A stretch of 15,805 nt of DNA from an uncultured Porphyromonas sp. (GTDB lineage: Bacteria > Bacteroidota > Bacteroidia > Bacteroidales > Porphyromonadaceae). The first letter of the stretch is position 1. Every line of letters begins with the position of its first letter. The notes under the pieces are model-generated. The model searched no databases. It saw only the letters and a program-made list of their open reading frames with translations, and was not told the DNA's origin. The stretch is from contig NZ_CAMYEZ010000038.1 in the NCBI RefSeq assembly GCF_947254915.1, positions 1-15,805 of the forward strand, in the 5' to 3' direction. Below are positions 8,397 through 15,605 of this stretch, piece after piece. The translations under genes and the position numbers were made by a program.

Positions 8397-8404
8397 CAAA
8401 GATA
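8397..8404 (-). promoter_or_regulatory. Bacteroidetes-type -7 promoter element for mnmG
   Basis: On the minus strand TATCTTTG is a perfect match to the Bacteroidetes sigma-ABfr -7 element TAnnTTTG, in the frequent context TTCGTATCTTTGC. It lies about 40 bp upstream of the mnmG start, implying a short leader. A convincing -33 TTTG at the usual 19-21 bp distance is not visible. Confidence 0.65.
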
Positions 8405-8410
8405 CGAATT

Positions 8411-8436
8411 TAGAGGTTAGACGCTAGAGATTAGAC
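8411..8436. repeat. Two short direct repeats upstream of the mnmG promoter
   Basis: TAGAGGTTAGAC (8411-8422) and TAGAGATTAGAC (8425-8436) are a 12-bp direct repeat with one mismatch, separated by GC and followed by a further partial copy (CTTAGAGAG). It covers the -15 to -45 region of the mnmG promoter. It may be an operator or simply low-complexity spacer. Confidence 0.5.
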
Positions 8437-8535
8437 CTTAGAGAGCCCTCTAGTAGCACTAGTGTCTCTTGTCCAAATAGCCCGAGCTTGCCCCTTTACA
8501 GCGAGCTCTATGGTCGGTAGATGCAAGCCACTTCG

Positions 8536-8584
8536 AAAAAAAGATGTCGGGATTGGACTCTTGAGAGGTCCAAATCCCGACATC
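8536..8584 (-). terminator. Intrinsic terminator of the T9SS-protein gene
   Basis: Arms GATGTCGGGATTGGAC (8543-8558) and GTCCAAATCCCGACATC (8568-8584) pair along their whole length with a single-base bulge and a 9-nt loop. On the minus strand the stem is followed immediately by seven T (8536-8542). It sits about 55 bp after the stop codon of the upstream gene and insulates it from mnmG. Confidence 0.93.
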
Positions 8585-8639
8585 GTCTTGCTCCGACCAC
8601 GCTCAGCTTATGAGCGTAGCTATGAGGAGGGACTTCGTA

Positions 8640-10574
8640 CTAGCGTACTACTACCTTGGAGGTATAAGTGTGTAGATCGCTAAAGATGCGAATTACATAG
8701 ACCCCAGGCTCTAGACGCTTCTCAACAGTTGTAGAGACGAGCACTCCAGACATATCGTATAGCTCGAAGGCATCCACACGACCCTGGATGTTTAGGTAGC
8801 CCTCTTCGGCGGTTACGATGGGAGCTTGAGTTGGGGCTATAGGCTCGTTGGCTAGGCCACAGCCTAGCAGGGCGGTCTCGGCTGTATGTATTGCAGCGAA
8901 GCTCTTGTTAGCCTGAGTGATGCTGGGGTGAACGATAGCAACGACCTTGCACTGGTTGCGAGCCCAAGAGGGATTAAGAGTACCCTCCAGTGTGACGGTA
9001 AATGTACCGTCTGCATTAACCTTGAGCTTATCGCCCGTAGGAGCTGTGAGGAAGAGTCGAGCAGCGGCTTCGTGCTTGTAGCTTGAACTTGCGCCAGCTT
9101 GAGAGATAGAGGGGATGTTGTCCTCCGTTACGATGACCGTCAGGTAGAGATCCTCAGGGTCAAAGCTGTGCTTAAGAGCCACACCACCGATGACAGCCGT
9201 CAGCTTACCGTCGACAATTGACTGACTTATTCGCTCTATCTTGACACCTTGCTTATCGCTCTTCACCTCCTTCTTCCACGTATTAGCCACAGCGTTACCT
9301 ACTCGTCCGTCTAGGGTCAGAGATCCGTCAGCTGATGTGACTGTGCGGTTGATAGATATAGATGGGAAGCCTTTGATCAAGAAGTAGGAGCCGAGCTTAT
9401 CACTTTCCTGCATTGACAAGAAGTCTTTCCTAAAGTTATGGTACGCAATGTAGCTGACTCGCATTCCCTCAGCTTGAAGCTTCTTGATGAACGATCTAAT
9501 GGGAGCGTCTGCTTGAGGACAGAAAGGACACGCCTCTCCCGTGAATCGCTCTATGAGGACCGTCTCTCTGCCAATAGCAAGAATCTCTCCGATACGATAG
9601 GGTAGGTTGAGGCGACGAGTTGCTAAGATGTGTGTCTTGCCATTAATCTTAGGTACAGCAAGGTGTAGGGCACCCATACCCTCGACCTCTGCGGGGATCT
9701 CAAAGGTGTACTCTCCGGTTTTACCAGGAGCTAGAGCCGTTGTTAGGTTGTGTGCGATGCTCTTGACCTCGCTAGAGCCAAACTGGTATGAGAACTCAAA
9801 GGAGGTGATTGGGTTCACACCTAGATTGCGCAGAGAGATTTTGACAGACTGCTTTTCATTTAGCTGGATATTCCGGTCGTTCCTCTTAAAGGTTCCCGTC
9901 GCACTCATCATATAGACTGTGTTTTGTGACATGCTATTGTCTTGTAGTGTGACGAAGATAAAAGCTGAGCCGAGCTTATTTCCCTTGGCGTATTGGATGC
10001 CAAATTCTTTTTGATTAGTACTTGTGGGAAAGGGATCGGTACCAATTCCTATGTATAGAGCCTCATCGATATCCTCCTTCTTGTCAAAGGGTAGGACATA
10101 TGTATCGCGCTCATTCGTGGCTACAACTTTCGTGGCAAAGCCTACTAGATAGCGCTTACCAGGCTCGGTCACAAAAGGGGTCTTGAGAGTCATCTCATTC
10201 ACACCAGCAGTAATCTCACAAGGCTCGTTGTAGAGCGTAGTCTGACCATCCTCTGATAGTACGAGGAGGTAAGCATCCTTGTCCGCCTTAGCAGCGGGAA
10301 AAGATATCTTCTCAATCTTGTTTGCTCCTGCATCAGGTAGCAGGATGTAAGCCGAGAGGTAGATATTTGTCCTACCTGTGCCTATAAAGGATGGCGATTC
10401 ATTACGATCCGCATAGCCAAAACCCGTAAGAGTCTTTGTGTTGGCACGTAGTGTGGATGTCGCCGTTGAGCACTGCAGTCTCAAGGCTGTCTGCTCCTGA
10501 GCAGACCCCACAGAGACTGCTAGCAAGAGGGTTAGGAGATAGCTCCATAGAGTGAGAGTAGTCGTTCGATTCAT
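8640..10574 (-). CDS. Secreted Omp28-like thioredoxin-fold protein with T9SS sorting domain
   Basis: This is a 644-residue exported protein. Residues 1-25 form a Sec signal peptide (Arg-containing start, hydrophobic LLTLLLAVSVG, likely cleavage after GSA). Residues about 30-220 are a beta-rich region of unknown function. About 220-325 resembles an Ig-like / CARDB-type segment (SVKISLRNLGVNPITSFEF). About 335-480 is thioredoxin-like: VLIERFTGEACPFC carries a CPFC motif (C349, C352), followed by a cis-Pro-like GFPSISINR (402-410). This arrangement resembles Omp28-related proteins of Bacteroidetes. The C-terminus, about 588-644, with ELYDMSGVLVS, LEPGVYVIRI and the final KVVVR, is a type A T9SS sorting domain. 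I infer that the protein crosses the outer membrane through the Por system and is surface-attached or released. Substrate or partner is unknown. It is a single-gene unit with its own promoter and terminator. Confidence 0.88.
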   Translation of the reverse strand: MNRTTTLTLWSYLLTLLLAVSVGSAQEQTALRLQCSTATSTLRANTKTLTGFGYADRNESPSFIGTGRTNIYLSAYILLPDAGANKIEKISFPAAKADKDAYLLVLSEDGQTTLYNEPCEITAGVNEMTLKTPFVTEPGKRYLVGFATKVVATNERDTYVLPFDKKEDIDEALYIGIGTDPFPTSTNQKEFGIQYAKGNKLGSAFIFVTLQDNSMSQNTVYMMSATGTFKRNDRNIQLNEKQSVKISLRNLGVNPITSFEFSYQFGSSEVKSIAHNLTTALAPGKTGEYTFEIPAEVEGMGALHLAVPKINGKTHILATRRLNLPYRIGEILAIGRETVLIERFTGEACPFCPQADAPIRSFIKKLQAEGMRVSYIAYHNFRKDFLSMQESDKLGSYFLIKGFPSISINRTVTSADGSLTLDGRVGNAVANTWKKEVKSDKQGVKIERISQSIVDGKLTAVIGGVALKHSFDPEDLYLTVIVTEDNIPSISQAGASSSYKHEAAARLFLTAPTGDKLKVNADGTFTVTLEGTLNPSWARNQCKVVAIVHPSITQANKSFAAIHTAETALLGCGLANEPIAPTQAPIVTAEEGYLNIQGRVDAFELYDMSGVLVSTTVEKRLEPGVYVIRIFSDLHTYTSKVVVR

Positions 10575-10575
10575 A

Positions 10576-10705
10576 AGATAGAGTTATTTAAAAAGTTTGA
10601 TCTGCGTACAACGCTAGAGGAGAGAGCCTCGGACGCCCGCATCTCCTACCGAGAGGTAAGGCACGGACACTTGGCTTCGCTCTATCTCAAAGCTGGTTGA
10701 TGGGA
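10576..10705 (-). other. Long, possibly structured 5' leader of the T9SS-protein gene
   Basis: About 125 nt separate the -7 element from the ATG at 10574, longer than for the other promoters here. In the minus-strand RNA an 8-nt segment AGATAGAG near the 5' end (10680-10687) is exactly complementary to CTCTATCT just before the start codon (10576-10583). Smaller hairpins lie between: CTTACC-TCTC-GGTAGG, GAGG-CTCTCT-CCTC and GCGT-TGT-ACGC. The long-range pairing would cover the ribosome-entry region. I recognise no known riboswitch. Confidence 0.4.
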
Positions 10706-10713
10706 CAAATATA
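10706..10713 (-). promoter_or_regulatory. Bacteroidetes-type -7 promoter element for the T9SS-protein gene
   Basis: Minus-strand TATATTTG matches TAnnTTTG exactly and is preceded by an A/T-rich stretch. It lies about 130 bp upstream of the ATG. No clear TTTG -33 element is seen at the expected distance. Confidence 0.55.
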
Positions 10714-10845
10714 GTGTTTTTTATGAAAAGATGATTCCTATGTAGGTGTGACGCATTGTGTATAATGAGTTCATCTACGTATCTGTCAAGGAAATTGAAC
10801 GATTCCTCCGTGGAGATTTTTGATTTTCCAGCGAGGAGCGGAGAG

Positions 10846-10941
10846 ATTCTTCCGAACTTTCATTTCATTCTTCCGAAGTTTCATTTCATTCCTCCGAAGT
10901 TTCATTTCATTCCTCCGAAGTTTCATTTCGCCCCTCGGTGG
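10846..10941. repeat. 21-bp tandem repeat, about four copies
   Basis: Three nearly identical units at 10859-10879, 10880-10900 and 10901-10921 each begin TTCATTTCATTC and end CCGAAGT. They differ by one T/C change. A partial copy precedes them (ending at 10858) and a diverged one follows (10922-10941). The period is a multiple of three, so open frames pass through it without stops, encoding a seven-residue repeat of the KFHFIPP type. I regard it as non-coding. Confidence 0.9.
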
Positions 10942-11046
10942 AGGATTTTCATTTCCTCGTGAGCTCTTGTGGGATTTCTTCGGGAGAGATTGGCATCTAG
11001 AAGTATGTCAGAGTCGCTATAGCGTGAGTCTATAGTGCTACATCGT

Positions 11047-11345
11047 GTGAGACTGTTGACTAATGCCACAGGGCCACGGTATGATTGCGTCCTATGTTGA
11101 GATGGAGAGAGCGGATGTGTCCGTGATGAACACACCCGCTCTCTGTGTATTGTGGAGACTAGTGGCGATGCCTTAGTTTCGCATTGTGAGACTGTTGCAT
11201 AAAGGCGAATCGCTGTGTTGCTTTCGGGATTCGGCTTCGGTCACATACGGAGGTATGCTCCCTTCAGACCTCACCCTCAGCGCCTTGCGCTTCATCCTTT
11301 CTGCAAAGTCAAGACAATCTTGCTTGCAAGATTGTGAGACTGTTG
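11047..11345. repeat. Three dispersed direct copies of GTGAGACTGTTG
   Basis: Identical 12-mers lie at 11047-11058, 11186-11197 and 11334-11345, spaced 139 and 148 bp apart. The last two share the longer ATTGTGAGACTGTTG. An inverted CAACAGTC follows at 11353-11360. The regular spacing suggests two similarly sized segments each bounded by the 12-mer, but the segments between are not obviously similar to each other. Confidence 0.8.
11106..11144. repeat. Long inverted repeat (hairpin) in the intergenic region
   Basis: AGAGAGCGGATGTGT (11106-11120) and ACACACCCGCTCTCT (11130-11144) pair over 15 positions with one mismatch around a 9-nt loop. There is no T-run on either side, so it is not a classical intrinsic terminator. 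It is the most stable structure between the 21-bp repeat and mutB. Confidence 0.75.
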
Positions 11346-11360
11346 ACTTTTGCAACAGTC
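11314..11360. repeat. Two adjacent inverted repeats downstream of mutB
   Basis: ACAATCTTGC / GCAAGATTGT (11314-11335) has 10-bp perfect arms and a 2-nt centre. GACTGTTG / CAACAGTC (11338-11345 and 11353-11360) has 8-bp perfect arms and a 7-nt loop. Both lie within 70 bp after the mutB stop and could end its transcript, but neither is followed by a T-run on the minus strand. Confidence 0.6.
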
Positions 11361-11382
11361 GCATTGTGACTAGCTCGCTGGG

Positions 11383-13539
11383 CTACGCCTCCTTGCCGAG
11401 AAGTATCTCGAGACACTTGGCAGCTGAGTAGGCGACAGGTGTACCTGGGCCGAAGATTGCTGCCACGCCTGCCTTGTAGAGGAAGTCGTAGTCCTGAGCT
11501 GGGATGACACCGCCAGCGGTGACGATGATGTCGGGACGTCCGAGCTTGCGTAGCTCCTCAATGACCTGTGGGATAAGCGTCTTGTGTCCTGCAGCTAGCG
11601 AGCTGACGCCAAGGATGTTGACATCGTTCTCAACTGCCTGACGAGCACTCTCCTCAGGAGTCTGGAAGAGAGGCCCCATATCGACGTCAAAGCCGCAGTC
11701 GGCGTAGCCAGTGGCTACGACCTTGGCACCACGGTCGTGACCGTCTTGTCCCATCTTGGCAATCATAATACGAGGCTGACGCCCCTCACGCTGTGCAAAC
11801 TCTGCAGCAAGTTGCTTGGCATACTCCAGCTGCTTGTCGTGTCCTGACTCTTTTGAATACACGCCACTGATTGTTCTAATTACTGCACTGTATCGTCCGA
11901 CGACTGCTTCGCAAGCGTCGGATATTTCGCCTAGCGAGGCACGTAGACCAGCTGCCTTGACGGCTAGCTCGAGGAGGTTGCCCTGCTTGGTGCGTACACA
12001 CTCGGTGATCTCCTTGAGAGCTGCCTGTACGGCTTGCTCATCGCGATTGGCACGGAGCTCCTTGAGACGAGCTATCTGGCTTTGACGCACGGAGGTGTTG
12101 TCGATCTCTAGGATTTCAATGGGATCCTCGTGCTCTAGGCGGTACTTATTGATACCAATGATGACCTGCTGGTTGGAGTCAATGCGAGCCTGCGTACGTG
12201 CGGCTGCCTCCTCGATACGCATCTTGGGAAGACCAGTCTCGATAGCTTTTGCCATACCACCGATCTTCTCAACCTCCTGGATGTGCTCCCACGCTCTGTG
12301 AGCTATCTCGTCTGTGAGCGACTCTATATAATAGGAGCCACCCCAAGGATCGATAGAGCGGCAGACCTGCGTCTCCTTCTGAATGTAGATCTGCGTATTA
12401 CGAGCGATACGAGCAGAGAAGTCGGTCGGCAAGGCGATTGCCTCATCAAGCGCGTTGGTGTGTAGCGACTGCGTGTGTCCGAGAGCGGCAGCCATAGCTT
12501 CAATACAGGTACGCCCGACGTTGTTGTAGGGATCCTGCTCGGTGAGCGACCATCCCGAGGTCTGGCAGTGCGTACGGAGCATGAGCGACTTAGGATTCTC
12601 AGCGCCAAAGCTCTTGACCACCTTAGCCCAAAGCATACGTGCAGCACGCATCTTGGCAATCTCCATAAAGTGATTGACACCGATGCCCCAGAAGAAGGAG
12701 AGACGTGGCGCAAACTTGTCCACAGGGATGCCCGCATTGATACCAGCGCGGAGGTACTCAATACCGTCAGCGATGGTGAAGGCGATCTCTATGTCGGCCG
12801 TGGCGCCTGCCTCCTGCATGTGGTAGCCTGAGATGGAGATAGAGTTGAACTTCGGCATCTTCTGAGAGGTGTACTCAAAGATGTCGGCGATGATCTTCAT
12901 TGAGAACTCGGGCGGGTAGATATATGTGTTGCGCACCATGAACTCCTTGAGGATATCGTTCTGAATGGTGCCCGCCATCTCTTCAAGCTTAGCGCCCTGC
13001 TCTAGACCCGCATTGATGTAGAAAGCGAGGACTGGCAGTACCGCCCCATTCATCGTCATAGAGACAGACATCTTGGCCAGGGGGATACCGTCGAAGAGTA
13101 CCTTCATATCCTCCAGCGAGCAGATAGAGACGCCCGCCTTGCCCACATCGCCCACGACACGTGGGTGGTCAGCGTCGTAGCCACGGTGTGTCGGGAGGTC
13201 AAAAGCGACTGATAGTCCCTTCTGACCACTCGCTAGGTTACGACGATAGAAGGCGTTACTCTCCTCAGCCGTCGAGAAGCCTGCGTACTGACGTATCGTC
13301 CACGGACGGAACGGGTACATCAAGCTATACGGACCGCGGAGGAAGGGAGGCAACCCCGACACGTAGTCGAGATGCTCTAGACCCTCTATATCGTCAGCCG
13401 TGTAGACAGGCTTCACTTTAATCTGCTCAGGCGTCGTCCAGTTTGCCTCGAGCGCATGCTCCTTGCCCCACTTAGTGGCATCGGTGCGTCCAAACTGAGA
13501 GTGACTCAGGTCAATCTCTTTATATAATGGCTTTGTCAT
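11383..13539 (-). CDS. mutB: Methylmalonyl-CoA mutase, large (catalytic, B12-binding) subunit
   Basis: This adenosylcobalamin enzyme interconverts succinyl-CoA and (R)-methylmalonyl-CoA, the step that feeds propionate formation in these anaerobes. The 718-residue protein has an N-terminal TIM-barrel and a C-terminal Rossmann-like cobalamin domain. Active-site residues matching Propionibacterium Y89, R207 and H244 are present: RQYAGFS (Y85), FMVRNTYI (R203) and SGYHMQEAGA (H240). The cobalt-ligating DxHxxG motif is DGHDRG (599-604, H601), followed by GVSSLAAGH and TAGGVIP, which belong to the same domain. It lies 24 bp behind the small-subunit gene, and the products should form a heterodimer. 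It is named scpA in some genomes. No truncation or missing key residue is seen. Confidence 0.98.
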   Translation of the reverse strand: MTKPLYKEIDLSHSQFGRTDATKWGKEHALEANWTTPEQIKVKPVYTADDIEGLEHLDYVSGLPPFLRGPYSLMYPFRPWTIRQYAGFSTAEESNAFYRRNLASGQKGLSVAFDLPTHRGYDADHPRVVGDVGKAGVSICSLEDMKVLFDGIPLAKMSVSMTMNGAVLPVLAFYINAGLEQGAKLEEMAGTIQNDILKEFMVRNTYIYPPEFSMKIIADIFEYTSQKMPKFNSISISGYHMQEAGATADIEIAFTIADGIEYLRAGINAGIPVDKFAPRLSFFWGIGVNHFMEIAKMRAARMLWAKVVKSFGAENPKSLMLRTHCQTSGWSLTEQDPYNNVGRTCIEAMAAALGHTQSLHTNALDEAIALPTDFSARIARNTQIYIQKETQVCRSIDPWGGSYYIESLTDEIAHRAWEHIQEVEKIGGMAKAIETGLPKMRIEEAAARTQARIDSNQQVIIGINKYRLEHEDPIEILEIDNTSVRQSQIARLKELRANRDEQAVQAALKEITECVRTKQGNLLELAVKAAGLRASLGEISDACEAVVGRYSAVIRTISGVYSKESGHDKQLEYAKQLAAEFAQREGRQPRIMIAKMGQDGHDRGAKVVATGYADCGFDVDMGPLFQTPEESARQAVENDVNILGVSSLAAGHKTLIPQVIEELRKLGRPDIIVTAGGVIPAQDYDFLYKAGVAAIFGPGTPVAYSAAKCLEILLGKEA

Positions 13540-13563
13540 TTGTGTGTGTTACTTAGAGGGTTA

Positions 13564-15435
13564 CTACGCTAGTCCGAAGATCTTGTTGAAGTGTTGTAGC
13601 GTCTCCAGCACGTTGCTACGGACATGGATGAAGTGCTCGATGCCGAGAGCCTGTAGTTGCTCCGTGCAGGCAGGATTGCCCGCTACGACAAACTGCGCTC
13701 TGCCGTCGAGTAGTCGGAACGCCTCAGGAGCGAAGGTCTCGTACTCGTCATCGCTAGAGCAGAGCACCACAATGTCTGCCTTAGCTGCGACAGCTGCGTC
13801 GATACCCTCTTGGACTGTTTCGAAGCCCAGGTTGTCGATGAGCTTGTAGCCAGCGCAACCGAAGAAGTTGCCCGAGAACTGTGAGCGAGCGAGTCTCATC
13901 GCTAGATTGCCGATCGTCAGCATGAAGACGACAGGCTGCTTGCCACGCTCCGTCGTCAAGCGGAGCGTCTCAAACTCATTAGCACCACGGTCGAAGTTGA
14001 GTGGCTGTAGTCCCTCCTGCTTTTCACCAGCAGAGCAGCCACATCCGGAGGTGATGACAGCAGGTGTCGCAAGCTTCTCGTGAGCTGTCTCCGTGAAGTT
14101 TGGAAATTCGTTAGTACCCAGTAGCGTCTCCTTACGCTTTGCCACAGCTCCGTGGCGCTGCGTATTGGTCTCCTGGAGGTCACGCTGTAGAGCGCCCGAG
14201 GTGACAAAGCTCTCAAAGCCACCCTCGCTAGCACTGATCTCACCAAAGAGCTGCCAAGCCTGCTCGGCAATCACATTGGTCAAGGTCTCTATGTAGTAAG
14301 AACCCGCAGCGGGGTCAACCACCTTGTCAAAGTGGCTCTCCTCGCTCAGCAGAAGCTGCTGATTGCGAGCGATACGCTCGGAGAAGTCGTTGCTCTCCTC
14401 GTAAGTAATGTTGAAAGGTAAAACCGTAATTGAGTCAACACCGCCCAAGGCTGCCGACATCGTCTCCGTCTGTGAGCGGAGTAGGTTGACATAAGCGTCG
14501 TAGATGGTCATATTCCACTGCGAAGTGGTAGCGTGCTGGCAAATCTTAGCCGCATCGCCCTTGTACTGGTCGCCATGCGCCCCGATGATCTCGGCCCATA
14601 GCCAGCGAGCTGCACGAAACTTCGCCATCTCGAGGAAGTAGTTTGAGCTAATGCCGAAGTGGAACTTGATCCTCCGAGCTATCTCCTCGACATCATGCCC
14701 ACGAGCCACCATCTGGTCAAGCACCTCCGCACCCCAGGCGAGGGCATAGGCGAGTTCCTTGACGATACCCGCACCGGCGTTGCTCAGCATAGACGCCTCT
14801 ACGATGTAAAGGCGCATCTGTGGAATAGGCTTGGCAATGTTGTAGAGTTGCTCTAGGATATCGTAGCGCTGTGCATTGACCATACCCTTCATCAGTTCCA
14901 TCTTGAAGGGGTTGTATTCGACAGCGCCCCTTACGGCTGCACCATTAATCTTATGCTTCTGTACGTAAGCGACGAAGAGCTCTGCCAGCTCGACTGTACG
15001 AGAGATGCAGGTCGAGAGATTGATCTCTACGGCCGTCAGGTCTATTCCCTTGAAGAGTGTCTCCAGCGTCTCAGCAGAGAGTATCGTCTTAGAGATCTTA
15101 AATCCTAGGGAAGTGACCCCCTTGTTGAGTATATCTAGAGCCTTAGCATTTGCCTCAGCGGGATCCGTAACCTTGATCTCTTGGCGTACGAGCCACTCAT
15201 TGTCTAGCTTCGTCGATCGCACGTAGGGATACTCACCAGGTAGTGCCAGACGTGAGGCATATTGAGCGATGTCTTCGCGTCTGTACATAGGCTGTAGACT
15301 AAAGCCTTCGGGCGTACGCCATACGAGCCGCTTGTCAAAGGAGGCACCCTTGAGATCGACCGTGACCTTCTCCAGCCACTGCTCTTTGCTTACGGGGGGA
15401 AAATCCCCAAAGAGCCGTTCTCTTTTATTTGCCAT
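13564..15435 (-). CDS. mutA: Methylmalonyl-CoA mutase, small subunit
   Basis: This is the non-catalytic partner of the large subunit in the heterodimeric mutase. The 623-residue protein keeps the barrel domain (for example DPAAGSYYIETLT at 374-386, WGAEVLDQMVARG around 234-246). It also keeps a degenerate C-terminal cobalamin-like domain (about 500-623), in which the DxHxxG motif is absent: the corresponding stretch reads GNLAMRLARSQFSGNFFGCAG. This loss is normal for the subunit. The linker between domains carries an unusual GCGCSAG stretch (464-470). ATG at 15435 gives MANKRERLFGDFPPVSKEQW, a typical N-terminus. It is the first gene of the unit, with a -7 element about 100 bp upstream. Confidence 0.96.
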   Translation of the reverse strand: MANKRERLFGDFPPVSKEQWLEKVTVDLKGASFDKRLVWRTPEGFSLQPMYRREDIAQYASRLALPGEYPYVRSTKLDNEWLVRQEIKVTDPAEANAKALDILNKGVTSLGFKISKTILSAETLETLFKGIDLTAVEINLSTCISRTVELAELFVAYVQKHKINGAAVRGAVEYNPFKMELMKGMVNAQRYDILEQLYNIAKPIPQMRLYIVEASMLSNAGAGIVKELAYALAWGAEVLDQMVARGHDVEEIARRIKFHFGISSNYFLEMAKFRAARWLWAEIIGAHGDQYKGDAAKICQHATTSQWNMTIYDAYVNLLRSQTETMSAALGGVDSITVLPFNITYEESNDFSERIARNQQLLLSEESHFDKVVDPAAGSYYIETLTNVIAEQAWQLFGEISASEGGFESFVTSGALQRDLQETNTQRHGAVAKRKETLLGTNEFPNFTETAHEKLATPAVITSGCGCSAGEKQEGLQPLNFDRGANEFETLRLTTERGKQPVVFMLTIGNLAMRLARSQFSGNFFGCAGYKLIDNLGFETVQEGIDAAVAAKADIVVLCSSDDEYETFAPEAFRLLDGRAQFVVAGNPACTEQLQALGIEHFIHVRSNVLETLQHFNKIFGLA

Positions 15436-15535
15436 ATCGTATTATGTGTGTGTTGTGTGAATTGATTGCGCAAAAGGTGCAACAATGAGGACTCTCTCCT
15501 ATCCGATAGAAGCTAGTCAACCGCGTTGCTATCCG

Positions 15536-15543
15536 CAAAGATA
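15536..15543 (-). promoter_or_regulatory. Bacteroidetes-type -7 promoter element for mutA-mutB
   Basis: Minus-strand TATCTTTG matches TAnnTTTG exactly, preceded by an A/T-rich stretch (AAATTTT). It lies about 100 bp upstream of the mutA ATG, in the gap behind lptB. No clear -33 TTTG is seen. Confidence 0.6.
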
Positions 15544-15575
15544 AAAATTTCTCTTCAATAGAGCGTCACCTAAGC

Positions 15576-15596
15576 CTATTGTCCTCACGACAATAG
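15576..15596. terminator. Hairpin between lptB and the mutA promoter, possible terminator
   Basis: CTATTGTC (15576-15583) and GACAATAG (15589-15596) form a perfect 8-bp stem with a 5-nt loop, 10 bp after the lptB stop. There is no following T-run on the minus strand, so if it terminates lptB it is a weak or non-canonical terminator. Confidence 0.45.
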
Positions 15597-15605
15597 CGCC
15601 AAAGG

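Larger units (their letters stand above)
10714..11382. other. Gene-poor intergenic region rich in repeats and hairpins
   Basis: I find no supportable gene here. Short open frames occur on both strands, but they run through tandem or inverted repeats, lack recognisable domains and overlap each other. From low to high coordinate the stretch contains a 21-bp tandem repeat (10846-10941), three copies of GTGAGACTGTTG (11047, 11186, 11334), a 15-bp-arm hairpin (11106-11144), a small CATAC/GTATG inverted repeat (11244-11257) and two adjacent hairpins just downstream of mutB (11314-11360). No tRNA, rRNA or transposase gene is visible. Confidence 0.7.

Noticed and set aside
10846..10941. CRISPR array
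   Set aside because: The repeats are directly adjacent with no unique spacers, and there are no cas genes.
10756..11035. Plus-strand open frames of 68 and 71 codons across the 21-bp repeat
   Set aside because: They are open only because the repeat period is a multiple of three. Two overlapping frames are both open, the residues are low-complexity and no promoter or homology is recognisable.
10714..11382. Replication origin in the long intergenic region
   Set aside because: I saw no DnaA-box clusters (TTATCCACA or its complement) and the repeats do not resemble iterons of known origins, despite the nearby parS-like site.
11173..11431. Small genes on either strand (63 codons minus, 81 codons plus)
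   Set aside because: They overlap each other on opposite strands, span inverted repeats, and the plus one runs into mutB. No domain is recognisable; more likely remnants or chance frames in a repeat.
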